Assembly (NCBI RefSeq): GCF_016587375.1
Contig: NZ_BNJG01000001.1
Span: forward strand, 1,922,001-1,986,000
Direction: 5' to 3'
DNA from: Ktedonobacter robiniae
GTDB lineage: Bacteria; Chloroflexota; Ktedonobacteria; Ktedonobacterales; Ktedonobacteraceae
Length of the DNA stretch: 64,000 nucleotides
Both the position numbers and the translations under genes were made by a program. The notes beneath the pieces are model-generated. The model saw nothing but the letters and a program-made list of their open reading frames with translations, made no database searches and had not been told where the DNA came from. Positions 55,477 through 63,589 of the stretch are shown in pieces; positions within the stretch are counted from its first letter, which is position 1, and the number at the start of each line of letters is the position of its first letter.

Positions 55477-57384
55477 ATGAGTATTAAAACAGGAAATGTT
55501 GCCAAACCTGCAATCCCTAACCAGCGAGAGCAGCCCGCAACATCTGAACAATCTCGTTGGCAGCGTATGCTCTTTTCACCACTCTGGCTCTGTCTACTTT
55601 TAGCATTGGTTGTGCGCATCTGGCTGATTATGCGTTCGCAGGGCATGATTGACGGTGATGAAGTGTTGGTTGGCATCCAGGCAGAGCATATTTTACATGG
55701 TGATTTTTCGATCTATTTCTATGGGCAGCCCTACATGGGCAGCCTGGAAGCCTATCTGTCAGCTATTTTCGTCGCCATCATGGGTCCTTCCGTATGGTCA
55801 TTGCGAGCTGAAGCCATTGTCCTTTCGCTAGTTCTGGTCAGTCTCACCTGGTGGTTTGCCTCACTTCTCGCTGAAGCTGCGCGATTACCTCTCTCTATCA
55901 AGAGATACTTTACAACTGTCGCTACACTGGTGGCCGCAATACCCCCTCTCTATGATGGGGTTATAGAGCTACGCTCCTGGGGCGGCTGGATTGAAATATA
56001 TATACTTATACTGCTGCTCCTCATTTCGGCATTTCGCTTGACAAGTCGTTGGAGCGAAGGAGCCTCTAACCGCGAACTGGCCTTACGTTGGGTCGGGATC
56101 GGTTTTATTGTAGGACTGGGTTTCTGGGTCTATCCGTTAATTGTCTCTGCTGTCGTGGCAGCTGCCCTCTGGATACTGGGCTATGCTGTCATGCTCATGT
56201 ATCGCAATTATCAGCAACCCCACCAGGAAGCTCGACAAGTGTTGGGTATACTGCTGAGTACACTGAAGAAGCTTCTGCTGGCGCTTTTTGCCATCCCTGC
56301 TGCTCTCTTTGGCTTTACCCCTGCTCTGATCTGGGGCGCTCAGCATAACTGGGAAAATATCACTTATATTTTGAATCTGGGTGGCGGTATCCTGCAACGC
56401 CGGGGAACTATTATTCGTGTGGCAAAAGCCTATGTCACCTGTATCTCACCACGTGTTGTCAGTGGCGCGTTTCCCGCTGAATCGAGTAGTCTCGCAGCCT
56501 TGCACCTTCCGCTCTTGATCCTGGGAATGATCTGTATTTTTGGCTCATTCGCTCTGTTGCTGGCCTCATTCCTCTGGAAAGAGCCTCTGCTGGCGCAGGC
56601 GCGGAGTCTGGCCGCACTACCCCTACTTTTTGGCACATGGACGGCTATTAGCTTCGCTACAGGCAAGAATTCGGTCTACGCCCTGATCTCATGCAACTAT
56701 GACCCGGTTGGGCGCTATGCCACGCCTCTGGCACTGGTCCTTCCTTTCCTTTATGCCACTGTTTTCGTATTCATTCTCCAATTCTTCTTCCAGCTACGAA
56801 CTCGCCGTGCTGCTCAGAATGGCGCTCCCGTTGACCTCCAGCCACCTTCACACTCACGCGCCTGGCTTTTTCCGGGCCTGCTATTTGGTCTGTTCTTCTG
56901 TAGCCTAGTGCTACAGGTATTCACTTATCAGCAAACCAATATGGTTAGTGCCTTTGAATCACCCTATTGCCACGAGGCACCCGTCAGTGATGAGCCGATT
57001 GTGCATTATCTAGAAAACCAGCATATCCATTACGCCTGGTCGACCAATTGGATCGCCTATCGCATTGTTTATGAGACAAATAGCCAGGTCATTGTAGCAG
57101 ATGCTATGCCATTTATACCACCAGTAGTTAATTATGATCGTATTCCAGCTAACGATCAAGCCGTGCGTCATGCTGATCGGCCCAGCCTGATCGTTTTTGT
57201 CTGGAAAAAGGATTCCCATCCACCGCTGCTGAGTGCGCTGGATGCAGCGGGCGTCACCTATAAAGCGGCCCGGTTCTCGGCGGTTTCTGACACAGATATT
57301 CTGGTGGTAACGCCGCTCAACCGCACAGTCTCACCTTTTGAATCAAAAGCTATCTCAAGCAATTTCGCAAGCTGTAGCTACTAA
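55477..57384 (+). CDS. GT-C membrane glycosyltransferase, tandem paralogue A
   Basis: 635 residues from ATG 55477, chosen because this matches the length and opening of the paralogue downstream; GTG 55459 is possible. About 11-12 transmembrane helices. The first outer loop has MIDGDEVLVGIQAEHILHG with the acidic pair DGDE, then YFYGQPYMGSLEAYL, both repeated in the paralogue. The C-terminal outer domain has VHYLENQHIHYAWSTNW and YDRIPANDQAVRHADRPS. It presumably transfers a sugar from a lipid-linked donor outside the membrane. Only 19 bp separate it from its paralogue. Confidence 0.8.
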   Translation: MSIKTGNVAKPAIPNQREQPATSEQSRWQRMLFSPLWLCLLLALVVRIWLIMRSQGMIDGDEVLVGIQAEHILHGDFSIYFYGQPYMGSLEAYLSAIFVAIMGPSVWSLRAEAIVLSLVLVSLTWWFASLLAEAARLPLSIKRYFTTVATLVAAIPPLYDGVIELRSWGGWIEIYILILLLLISAFRLTSRWSEGASNRELALRWVGIGFIVGLGFWVYPLIVSAVVAAALWILGYAVMLMYRNYQQPHQEARQVLGILLSTLKKLLLALFAIPAALFGFTPALIWGAQHNWENITYILNLGGGILQRRGTIIRVAKAYVTCISPRVVSGAFPAESSSLAALHLPLLILGMICIFGSFALLLASFLWKEPLLAQARSLAALPLLFGTWTAISFATGKNSVYALISCNYDPVGRYATPLALVLPFLYATVFVFILQFFFQLRTRRAAQNGAPVDLQPPSHSRAWLFPGLLFGLFFCSLVLQVFTYQQTNMVSAFESPYCHEAPVSDEPIVHYLENQHIHYAWSTNWIAYRIVYETNSQVIVADAMPFIPPVVNYDRIPANDQAVRHADRPSLIVFVWKKDSHPPLLSALDAAGVTYKAARFSAVSDTDILVVTPLNRTVSPFESKAISSNFASCSY

Positions 57385-57403
57385 AAGCTGGAAGGAAAGA
57401 TGG

Positions 57404-59314
57404 ATGTCTGCAACGGATACAAACTTTGCGGTGGATGTGTCAGCAAGGAAAACAAAAACTCCGCCGCTATTCACTCATACCACTAATTCCTCTGGAGTCT
57501 GGCGAGAACGCATCTTTTCTCTGCTCTGGCCCTGTCTGTTAGTCGCGCTGGGACTGCGCATTTTCCTGGTAGTGCATACCCATGGTGTAATTGATGGGGA
57601 TGAGGCACTGGTAGGTATCCAGGCCCAACGTATTCTGCATGGTGATTTTCCGGTTTATTTCTATGGGCAGGCCTACATGGGTAGCCTGGAAGCTTACCTG
57701 ATTGCTATCCTTTTCGCGCTCTTCGGCCCCTCTGTCTGGGCTATGCGTGCCGAACCAATCCTGCTTTCCATGGGGGTGGTCTGGCTGACCTGGAGGTTGG
57801 CCGGAATATTGACTGAGGCCAGCGCTCTCTCCCAGACGGTGCGCCGTGTCTTTATGACTGTTGCGGCTCTATGCGCCGCGGTTCCGCCACTTTATGATGG
57901 GATTATTGAGGGGCGAACCTATGGCGGATTTATCGAGATGCTGGTTGTAATTCTACTGCTTTTGATCTCTACAATACGTCTTACTCGCCGCTGGTTTGGA
58001 GGCGCCCCACGTAGAGAATTGGCGTGGCGCTGGGCAGGACTTGGTTTTCTTATTGGCCTGGGTTTCTGGATTTATCCTTTGATCATCTCATCTGTGCTCG
58101 CCATTGCACTCTGGATTCTGGGTGCCTGTGCGCTGGCGATGTGGCGGCGCAGACAAAGCGGAACAGACACGGCACGCACATGGTGGCAGCCAGCCCGTGA
58201 GTTGCTTCTGGCGCTTTGGGGTATTCCAACCGGTCTGATAGGTATGGCGCCGGCTCTTGGCTGGGGTGCCACGCACCAATGGATGAATATTTCCTATGTG
58301 TTTAGCCTTGGAGGGCATGAAACACTGCACCAGAAGCTCTCCGACGTTGAAAGGCTCACTGAATCCTATGAAACCTGTGTAGGACCACGAGTGATAGGCG
58401 GCGGTATTCCTTATGAGTCTTCTCTGGCAGCTAATATTCATACATATATACTTTTAGTTGAAGTTGTCTGTATTATAATAACGCTCCTTATGTTTGGATT
58501 CTCTTTTATTCGACCAACCTTGCGCGCCGTTGTGGTACGCCAGCTTGCAGGTCTGCCTATGCTTTTCGCTGCCTGCACAGTTTTTCTTTTCTGTATCAGT
58601 TCAGCCTCGAAATCTATTTTTATAGGAGGGTGCGCGGCCGACAATGCTGGACGCTATGCCGCGCCTGTGATGCTGGCTCTGCCATTCTTCTTAGCCACCG
58701 CTTTTACGCTGGTCTGGACCTTCCTGGCTTCCAGGAAGACACCTGCTGATTTTACAGAGAAACAGATAACCCGGGTTCCTCATCGAGCTTTGGCGCTTGC
58801 GGCACAGTCCCTGCTCGTGCTATTTCTGCTTGGTTTGTTAGGTGCACAGGTAGCCACCTATCAACTGGCGGATCCAGCTGAGACGTACCAATCTAACTAC
58901 TGTCTCGCGGATCCGACTGATAACGGCCCTGTTCTCGCGTATCTACAAGAGCAGCATATTCGGTACTTCTGGGCAAGTAATATGTTGGCTTACCCGCTGG
59001 TTTTCAAGAGTGGTCTCACCATTATGGGTGCTGATCCATTACCGCTGATCCAACCTACAATCGCAATTGATCGCATTCCATCCTACACAGATGCGGTCTT
59101 GCATGCAGATCGTCCCAGTATGCTTTTCATAGTTCCACACGACCAGATTCAGCCAAGGATTCTTCAGGTGCTTGACAGTCTGAATGTGACCTATCGTGTG
59201 GCCCGGTTTCCTTCTCAACCTGGCTATGATGTATTGGTTGTTATTCCACTAAACCGCTCGGTTTCGCCGCTGGAGTCGCCAGAACTCGATCTGTTCTACT
59301 GCGTCTCACACTAA
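57404..59314 (+). CDS. GT-C membrane glycosyltransferase, tandem paralogue B
   Basis: 636 residues from ATG 57404, AAGGAAAG 6-7 nt upstream; the frame is open further back inside gene A. Same architecture as gene A: VIDGDEALVGIQAQRILHGD, YFYGQAYMGSLEAYL, then about 11 transmembrane helices, and a C-terminal outer part with VLAYLQEQHIRYFWASN and IDRIPSYTDAVLHADRPS. Clearly a tandem duplication with about half of the visible motif positions kept. The pair may add two related sugars. Its stop overlaps the 3' end of a small minus-strand gene by 9 bp. Confidence 0.8.
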   Translation: MSATDTNFAVDVSARKTKTPPLFTHTTNSSGVWRERIFSLLWPCLLVALGLRIFLVVHTHGVIDGDEALVGIQAQRILHGDFPVYFYGQAYMGSLEAYLIAILFALFGPSVWAMRAEPILLSMGVVWLTWRLAGILTEASALSQTVRRVFMTVAALCAAVPPLYDGIIEGRTYGGFIEMLVVILLLLISTIRLTRRWFGGAPRRELAWRWAGLGFLIGLGFWIYPLIISSVLAIALWILGACALAMWRRRQSGTDTARTWWQPARELLLALWGIPTGLIGMAPALGWGATHQWMNISYVFSLGGHETLHQKLSDVERLTESYETCVGPRVIGGGIPYESSLAANIHTYILLVEVVCIIITLLMFGFSFIRPTLRAVVVRQLAGLPMLFAACTVFLFCISSASKSIFIGGCAADNAGRYAAPVMLALPFFLATAFTLVWTFLASRKTPADFTEKQITRVPHRALALAAQSLLVLFLLGLLGAQVATYQLADPAETYQSNYCLADPTDNGPVLAYLQEQHIRYFWASNMLAYPLVFKSGLTIMGADPLPLIQPTIAIDRIPSYTDAVLHADRPSMLFIVPHDQIQPRILQVLDSLNVTYRVARFPSQPGYDVLVVIPLNRSVSPLESPELDLFYCVSH

Positions 59315-59473
59315 TTTCCTGGCAATATTGTCCGGTACCATCCCCCGCGCTCGCATCTCATCGGCGAGCAAGCACCGGCGCGTCCCTTGCGGAAAGCTGC
59401 CGGTGCGGCGAAGATCGAAGGTGGAAACGCTGGGGAATGTTGCGCTGCAAGAAGCACAAATGGATTTGGACAT
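59306..59473 (-). CDS. Small 55-residue Cys-containing protein
   Basis: ATG 59473 has AGGAGG exactly 7 nt upstream, the best ribosome site in this region, which supports translation. The peptide begins MSKSICASCSATFP and has FDLRRTGSFPQGTRRC and LADEMRARGM. With one CxxC and a third Cys about 28 residues on, it could be a small zinc-binding protein, but I know no family. The 3' end overlaps the paralogue B stop. On the opposite strand the same DNA plus the 49-bp repeat can be read as a frameshifted CxxC...CxxC protein, so one of the two readings may be relict. Confidence 0.5.
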   Translation of the reverse strand: MSKSICASCSATFPSVSTFDLRRTGSFPQGTRRCLLADEMRARGMVPDNIARKLV

Positions 59474-59690
59474 AGAAGAACCTCCTGGCACAGGTTGCCT
59501 ACACTGTAGAAATTCTGACCGGTTTTTCGTAGGTAGGCCCTCGCAATACAGGGAGAAAACCTTGGGCTTTCTACAGTCTGGAAGAGATGTGCCAGGATTG
59601 CTTTTCTGCGCTATCATTGCTAGAGGCACACTACTTTCAACACAAGACACGAGGAAGCCAGGCGTATGTACCAGTTACCCGAACACGAAT
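59460..59690 (+). pseudogene. Possible frameshifted small zinc-ribbon ORF
   Basis: From ATG 59460 one frame gives MDLDIEEPPGTGCLHCRNSD and REKTLGF; moving to another frame near 59570 continues YSLEEMCQDCFSALSLLEA before a stop. Together they would form a CxxC...CxxC ribbon broken by one frameshift. The LEEMCQDC part is inside the 49-bp repeat and is also present at 48611. Low support; antisense to the small gene above. Confidence 0.25.
59578..59626 (+). repeat. 49-bp direct repeat, right copy
   Basis: Exact copy of 48611-48659; bounds the glycosyltransferase module on its right side. Confidence 0.75.
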
Positions 59691-61012
59691 TTGATGATAA
59701 GACAATAGAAGTCAGCGATCTGCCAGGCGCGGAGAAGCAAGGCGGAGTGCATAGGCTCTGGCTTGGATCACGCCTGACATGCAAGCAGAAGCGGCAGCGT
59801 CTTTTCTGGACAAGCGCACTTATCGTCCTGGCGCTGCTTGGTCTTCTGGCAAGCCTGGCTCCAGTACGCGTGCTTATTGGCGAGAGTTTCTCGGGGAGCA
59901 ACACTCCTGGCCCCAATGCGCGCAATCTGTATTTTGTGCAACTCTTGCCCGGCTGGGGACGGCTCAGCGTTGATGGTAAGCAATATAGCCCCTTGCCGAC
60001 AGTCCTCAATGAGCAACCCATACACCTGGCCAGTGGAATCCATACACTCACCTGGGAGGGCGAGCCCTTTGCACCTCTCACCTGCCAGCTTACCGTGCCG
60101 GGCGCCAGCAGCGTGCCTCCAGCCAGGGGGCAGGCCTGCCTCACCAGCAGTGCCAACACGGCTCAGTACAAAGCCAGTGTCATTAGTTTTCCGCGCGCCG
60201 TCAATCTGACAAGCCTTCCAGGCGATGAGCAGACGAACCTCAAGCAAGCGGTCCAGGACTTTCTGGACAAACAAGGTAGCAGCGAGTATGTGCAGCCCGA
60301 CGAACAATATAAGCTGGACTATGATGCTCAAGAGACCTTCACCGCGCGCCAGCGTATCCAGGCAACGCAGAGCTTTCTCCTGGATACCGATACGCAACGG
60401 CCAGGCGCCTGTGATGGACCAACCGTCGGCCCAGGCTGTACACTGCAACAACAAGACTGCCGCCTCTTCTGCACGGTCCCGGTAGGCAATAATCATCAAG
60501 CGAATAGTCAGCATTACTGGGACACCTTCGTTGTGGTACGTGAGCATTGGAGCTTTCAGGGAGACAATACCAACCAGCAATCGCGCGCCAATCACCAGAC
60601 CCTGGTCCTGCTCCGTATTAGCAGGGTCAAAGATAGCTGGCAGATCGCGTTTCTCCCCCAGGGGTATAGTGGCTTTAATAATCCCGCCTGTACCCTCACA
60701 ATGGGAACGATCTTTGGCAATGCCCGCTATCGACAGATTACCCAGAAGCAGCAGGACGCTGACTGGCAGTTTGCTACAGGCGAGAGGGCGGCTCGTGGTT
60801 GCCTGGCCGCGGCGCAGTTTTATATCAACTATTCCCGGACCTCGACCCAGAGCGAGCTGAGCAACGCCGACGCCTATCTCTTAACACGCTTCAACATCCT
60901 GCTTGCTGGAAACGCCAAAGCGCACGAGATCTGGCCTGACCTGCCCCTCGTCAGCTTGGAGGCGCGCCAGGCCACCGACGAGATTGCCCAACACCCTAAG
61001 ATCATTTCATAG
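59666..61012 (+). CDS. Unknown single-pass anchored extracellular protein
   Basis: 448 residues. A cytoplasmic N-terminus of about 45 residues (basic before the helix), one transmembrane helix (about 48-70), then an outer region of about 375 residues. I do not recognise a family. Seen: a first part with VDGKQYSPLP and GIHTLTWEGEPF that resembles a PEGA-like beta repeat, then six Cys in CDGPTVGPGCTLQQQDC and neighbours that could form disulfides, and a C-terminal helical part. Starts 40 bp after the 49-bp repeat. The stop lies in the arm of a palindrome. Confidence 0.7.
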   Translation: MYQLPEHEFDDKTIEVSDLPGAEKQGGVHRLWLGSRLTCKQKRQRLFWTSALIVLALLGLLASLAPVRVLIGESFSGSNTPGPNARNLYFVQLLPGWGRLSVDGKQYSPLPTVLNEQPIHLASGIHTLTWEGEPFAPLTCQLTVPGASSVPPARGQACLTSSANTAQYKASVISFPRAVNLTSLPGDEQTNLKQAVQDFLDKQGSSEYVQPDEQYKLDYDAQETFTARQRIQATQSFLLDTDTQRPGACDGPTVGPGCTLQQQDCRLFCTVPVGNNHQANSQHYWDTFVVVREHWSFQGDNTNQQSRANHQTLVLLRISRVKDSWQIAFLPQGYSGFNNPACTLTMGTIFGNARYRQITQKQQDADWQFATGERAARGCLAAAQFYINYSRTSTQSELSNADAYLLTRFNILLAGNAKAHEIWPDLPLVSLEARQATDEIAQHPKIIS

Positions 61013-61078
61013 GGTAGAGAGTATTGACGAGGTGTGCAGGCACATGCCTGCACACCTCGTCAATACTCTCTACCCTAT
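61009..61078 (+). terminator. 34-bp-arm palindrome, includes the stop codon
   Basis: Longest arms in the window (34 bp, perfect) with a 2-nt loop; the TAG at 61010-61012 is part of the left arm. Confidence 0.85.
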
Positions 61079-61251
61079 AAGCACCGCAGGCGCGAAAGCT
61101 CATTTGACAATTAATCCACAGCAGGTCTATCATGCTAGTAATATGTCCTTTTGCCTGTTGAAGAGAGAAGGCACAAACAGTACATCTTTCGGAGGCGAGG
61201 CGCTTCACATGTAGTGGGGGTGGCGCAGCCGAATTGTGAAAGGAGCATTCA

Positions 61252-62529
61252 ATGTCAGAGAGCCAGAATAATGGCGCTGTGTTTCATACGCACCGGCTGA
61301 GCAATGGTCTACAGATCGTGGGCCAGCCCATGCCAGACTTTGAATCGGTGGCAATCGCCTATTATGTCCGCACCGGCTCACGCGATGAGTACGATCCAAA
61401 GGTCGCGGGTGTCTCGCACTTCCTGGAGCACATGGTCTTTAAGGGGACCCAACACCTGGACTGGCAGGAGATCACGCTGGAATTCAATAAAATCGGAGCA
61501 GAGATCAACGCCTTTACCTCCCACGAAGCGACTGTGTACTACGCTCGTGTGCTCGGCGAGTACCTGGATCGCGCCATGGAGCTACTGAGCGACATGATGT
61601 ATCCACGCCTGGACGAGAACGATTTCAATATGGAGAAAGAGGTCATCGTCAACGAGATCGCTCGCTCAGAGGATCAGCCCTATAACCTGACCTATCGTCG
61701 CATGATGCAGACGTATTTCGGGGAGCATCCCCTTGGCCACGATGTCCTGGGCACACGCGAGAGCATTCGCGGGATGCACATTGAGCAGATGCGCGAGTAC
61801 TGGCAGCGGCGCTACGCGGCCAATAACCTGGTCCTCACCGTCGCCGGGAATTTTGATTGGGATCACCTGGTCGAAATGGCCGAGAAGCACTGCTCAGGCT
61901 GGCGCACAGGCGATGCCAGCCGTGACGCGACCCACTATGAACCAGCGCAACCCATCAATAATATCGTGGTCGATCCCAAGCTGAAGCAGCAGATCATGAT
62001 CCTGGCCATGCCCACCGTTGACGTCAAACACCCCGACTACTACGCAGCCATGCTGGGTGGTAGCATCCTGGGCGATAGCGATGGCTCGCGCCTCTTCTGG
62101 AACATCTACCAGCGCGGCCTGGCCGAGTCGGCCAGCGCGGGCATCTGGTCCATGGAGGGCACCGGAATTATGATCATGGAGTCCAACACGACTCCTGATA
62201 GCGCCCCCCGCGTGCTCAAGATGCTCCGCGATGAGCTAAACAGCCTGCTGGCAGACGGCGTCCACGAGGACGAGCTACGGCGCGCCAAGGATAAGCTGAT
62301 CAGCAGCATCGTCATCAGCAATGAGTCCACCTTCGTCCGTATGCGGGCCCTGGCCAGCGATTGGGTCATCGAGGGCCGCCTGCTAAGCGTCGAAGAGGAG
62401 ATTGAGCGCATCGAGAAGGTCACGCCAGAGGACGTCATGCGCGCCCTGCGCAGCTTCCCCCTGCGGGAGAAACAGGTGCTCACCGCGCTTGGTCCCCTGA
62501 ACGAAGAGGAACTGCTGGCCGAAGTTTAG
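61252..62529 (+). CDS. M16-family zinc peptidase
   Basis: 425 residues, AAAGGAG 7 nt before the ATG. The inverted zinc motif is VSHFLEHMVFKGT (HxxEH, about 59-63), with the downstream Glu in EKEVIVNEI. The N-terminal active half continues with PYNLTYRRMMQTYFGEHPLG, and the C-terminal inactive half includes GSILGDSDGSRLFWNIYQRGLA. Length and motifs fit the mitochondrial-processing-peptidase-like class B group (PqqF/YmxG type) that acts as a cytoplasmic dimer on short peptides. Single gene, ends at a hairpin. Confidence 0.93.
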   Translation: MSESQNNGAVFHTHRLSNGLQIVGQPMPDFESVAIAYYVRTGSRDEYDPKVAGVSHFLEHMVFKGTQHLDWQEITLEFNKIGAEINAFTSHEATVYYARVLGEYLDRAMELLSDMMYPRLDENDFNMEKEVIVNEIARSEDQPYNLTYRRMMQTYFGEHPLGHDVLGTRESIRGMHIEQMREYWQRRYAANNLVLTVAGNFDWDHLVEMAEKHCSGWRTGDASRDATHYEPAQPINNIVVDPKLKQQIMILAMPTVDVKHPDYYAAMLGGSILGDSDGSRLFWNIYQRGLAESASAGIWSMEGTGIMIMESNTTPDSAPRVLKMLRDELNSLLADGVHEDELRRAKDKLISSIVISNESTFVRMRALASDWVIEGRLLSVEEEIERIEKVTPEDVMRALRSFPLREKQVLTALGPLNEEELLAEV

Positions 62530-62531
62530 TA

Positions 62532-62606
62532 GGTACTGACTGTGAGTATGGTGCAGTAGCCGCTACTTGCGTACGCGGCTACTGCACCATACTCACAGTC
62601 AGTACC
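62532..62606. terminator. 32-bp-arm hairpin with the core repeat at its tip
   Basis: Perfect 32-bp arms and an 11-nt loop. The tip (62554-62584) is the GTAGCCGCTACTTGCGTACG-type core repeat. Between the convergent M16 and WD40 genes; the WD40 stop lies at its right end. Confidence 0.8.
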
Positions 62607-63516
62607 AGAGATAAATATCAGAGGCGCTGGCCGAGGCCAGGCATGTGCCGTCGGGCGACCAGGCCAGGGCTCTTATCCAGGCGCGATGCTCGGTAAAGGT
62701 ATGCAGCGTCGCGCCTGGTTGGGTCGCGAACGGCTCATAGACATTCACCAACTTGTCCTCGCCCGCGCTAGCAAGTCGCTCGCCGCCTGGCGACCAGGCC
62801 AGCGTTTTAATGGGACGCGTATGCATGGGCAGGACACACGGCTCAATGATTGCCGGGGCCGGAGCAGGCTGATGGCCGATTCCTGGCACGCTCCAGATAT
62901 GCACCTCCGCATCCTCCCCAGCCGAGGCCAGGTAGCCATGAGCAGGCGACCAGTCAAGCGCATAGACTGGGCCACTATGGCCGCGATAGATGAACACGGG
63001 CACTCCATCCGGCGCCGACCAGACATGCACGCTGCCATCAAAGCTGGCCGAGGCCAGATAGCCTCCATCTGGCGACCAGCCAAGCGAGAAGATGCGATAT
63101 TGAGCGGTATATGTTGTGAGTAGCTTCCCCGACGTGGCTGACCAGACCTGCACCGTATTATCCCCAAAGTCACCACCAGAGGCCAGGTAACGCCCATCTG
63201 GCGACCAGACCAGGCAGCGCGTAAAGCGCCGATGTCCACGATAGATTAGCTGGGGTTTGTCGGATCCTGTCGCCACATCCCAGAGAAAAACCGGGCCAGC
63301 GGTCGAGCCAGCCGCGAAGTAGCGCCCATCCGGCGACCAGGCCAGGGAGAGGAAACAGGTGGCCGAGGGTTCATGATAGGTATATTGAAGCCGCCCCGAG
63401 GTGAAATGCCAGAGATGCACCTTGCTGTCACGGCCAGCGGAGGCCAGGAATTCACCTGTAGGAGACCAGGCCACAGCAAAGATATTATCGCTGTGAGCAT
63501 CGAGCAATGTATGCAT
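62599..63516 (-). CDS. WD40-repeat beta-propeller protein
   Basis: 305 residues from ATG 63516 (GGAGG 4 nt upstream; ATG 63534 has no site). Seven WD40 blades fill the whole protein, each with a WSPDG-like turn and a closing W-[DSH]-type end: AVAWSPTGEFLASAGRD, SLAWSPDGRYFAAGS, CLVWSPDGRYLASGGD, SLGWSPDGGYLASASFD, ALDWSPAHGYLASAGED, TLAWSPGGERLASAGED and ALAWSPDGTCLASASA. It is a complete single propeller without another domain, so a scaffold for protein-protein contact. Partner unknown; MoaB/MogA lies upstream on the same strand behind a terminator. Confidence 0.92.
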   Translation of the reverse strand: MHTLLDAHSDNIFAVAWSPTGEFLASAGRDSKVHLWHFTSGRLQYTYHEPSATCFLSLAWSPDGRYFAAGSTAGPVFLWDVATGSDKPQLIYRGHRRFTRCLVWSPDGRYLASGGDFGDNTVQVWSATSGKLLTTYTAQYRIFSLGWSPDGGYLASASFDGSVHVWSAPDGVPVFIYRGHSGPVYALDWSPAHGYLASAGEDAEVHIWSVPGIGHQPAPAPAIIEPCVLPMHTRPIKTLAWSPGGERLASAGEDKLVNVYEPFATQPGATLHTFTEHRAWIRALAWSPDGTCLASASASDIYLWY

Positions 63517-63535
63517 ATGGCCTCCATTTATCATT

Positions 63536-63588
63536 GTAGGTGAGCTATGGATTGGCGGCCGAAGGCTGCCAATCCATAGCTCACCTAC
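63536..63588 (-). terminator. Terminator of the MoaB/MogA-like gene
   Basis: 25-bp arms with one mismatch and a GAA loop, directly after the stop at 63590 on the minus strand. Confidence 0.75.
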
Positions 63589-63589
63589 T

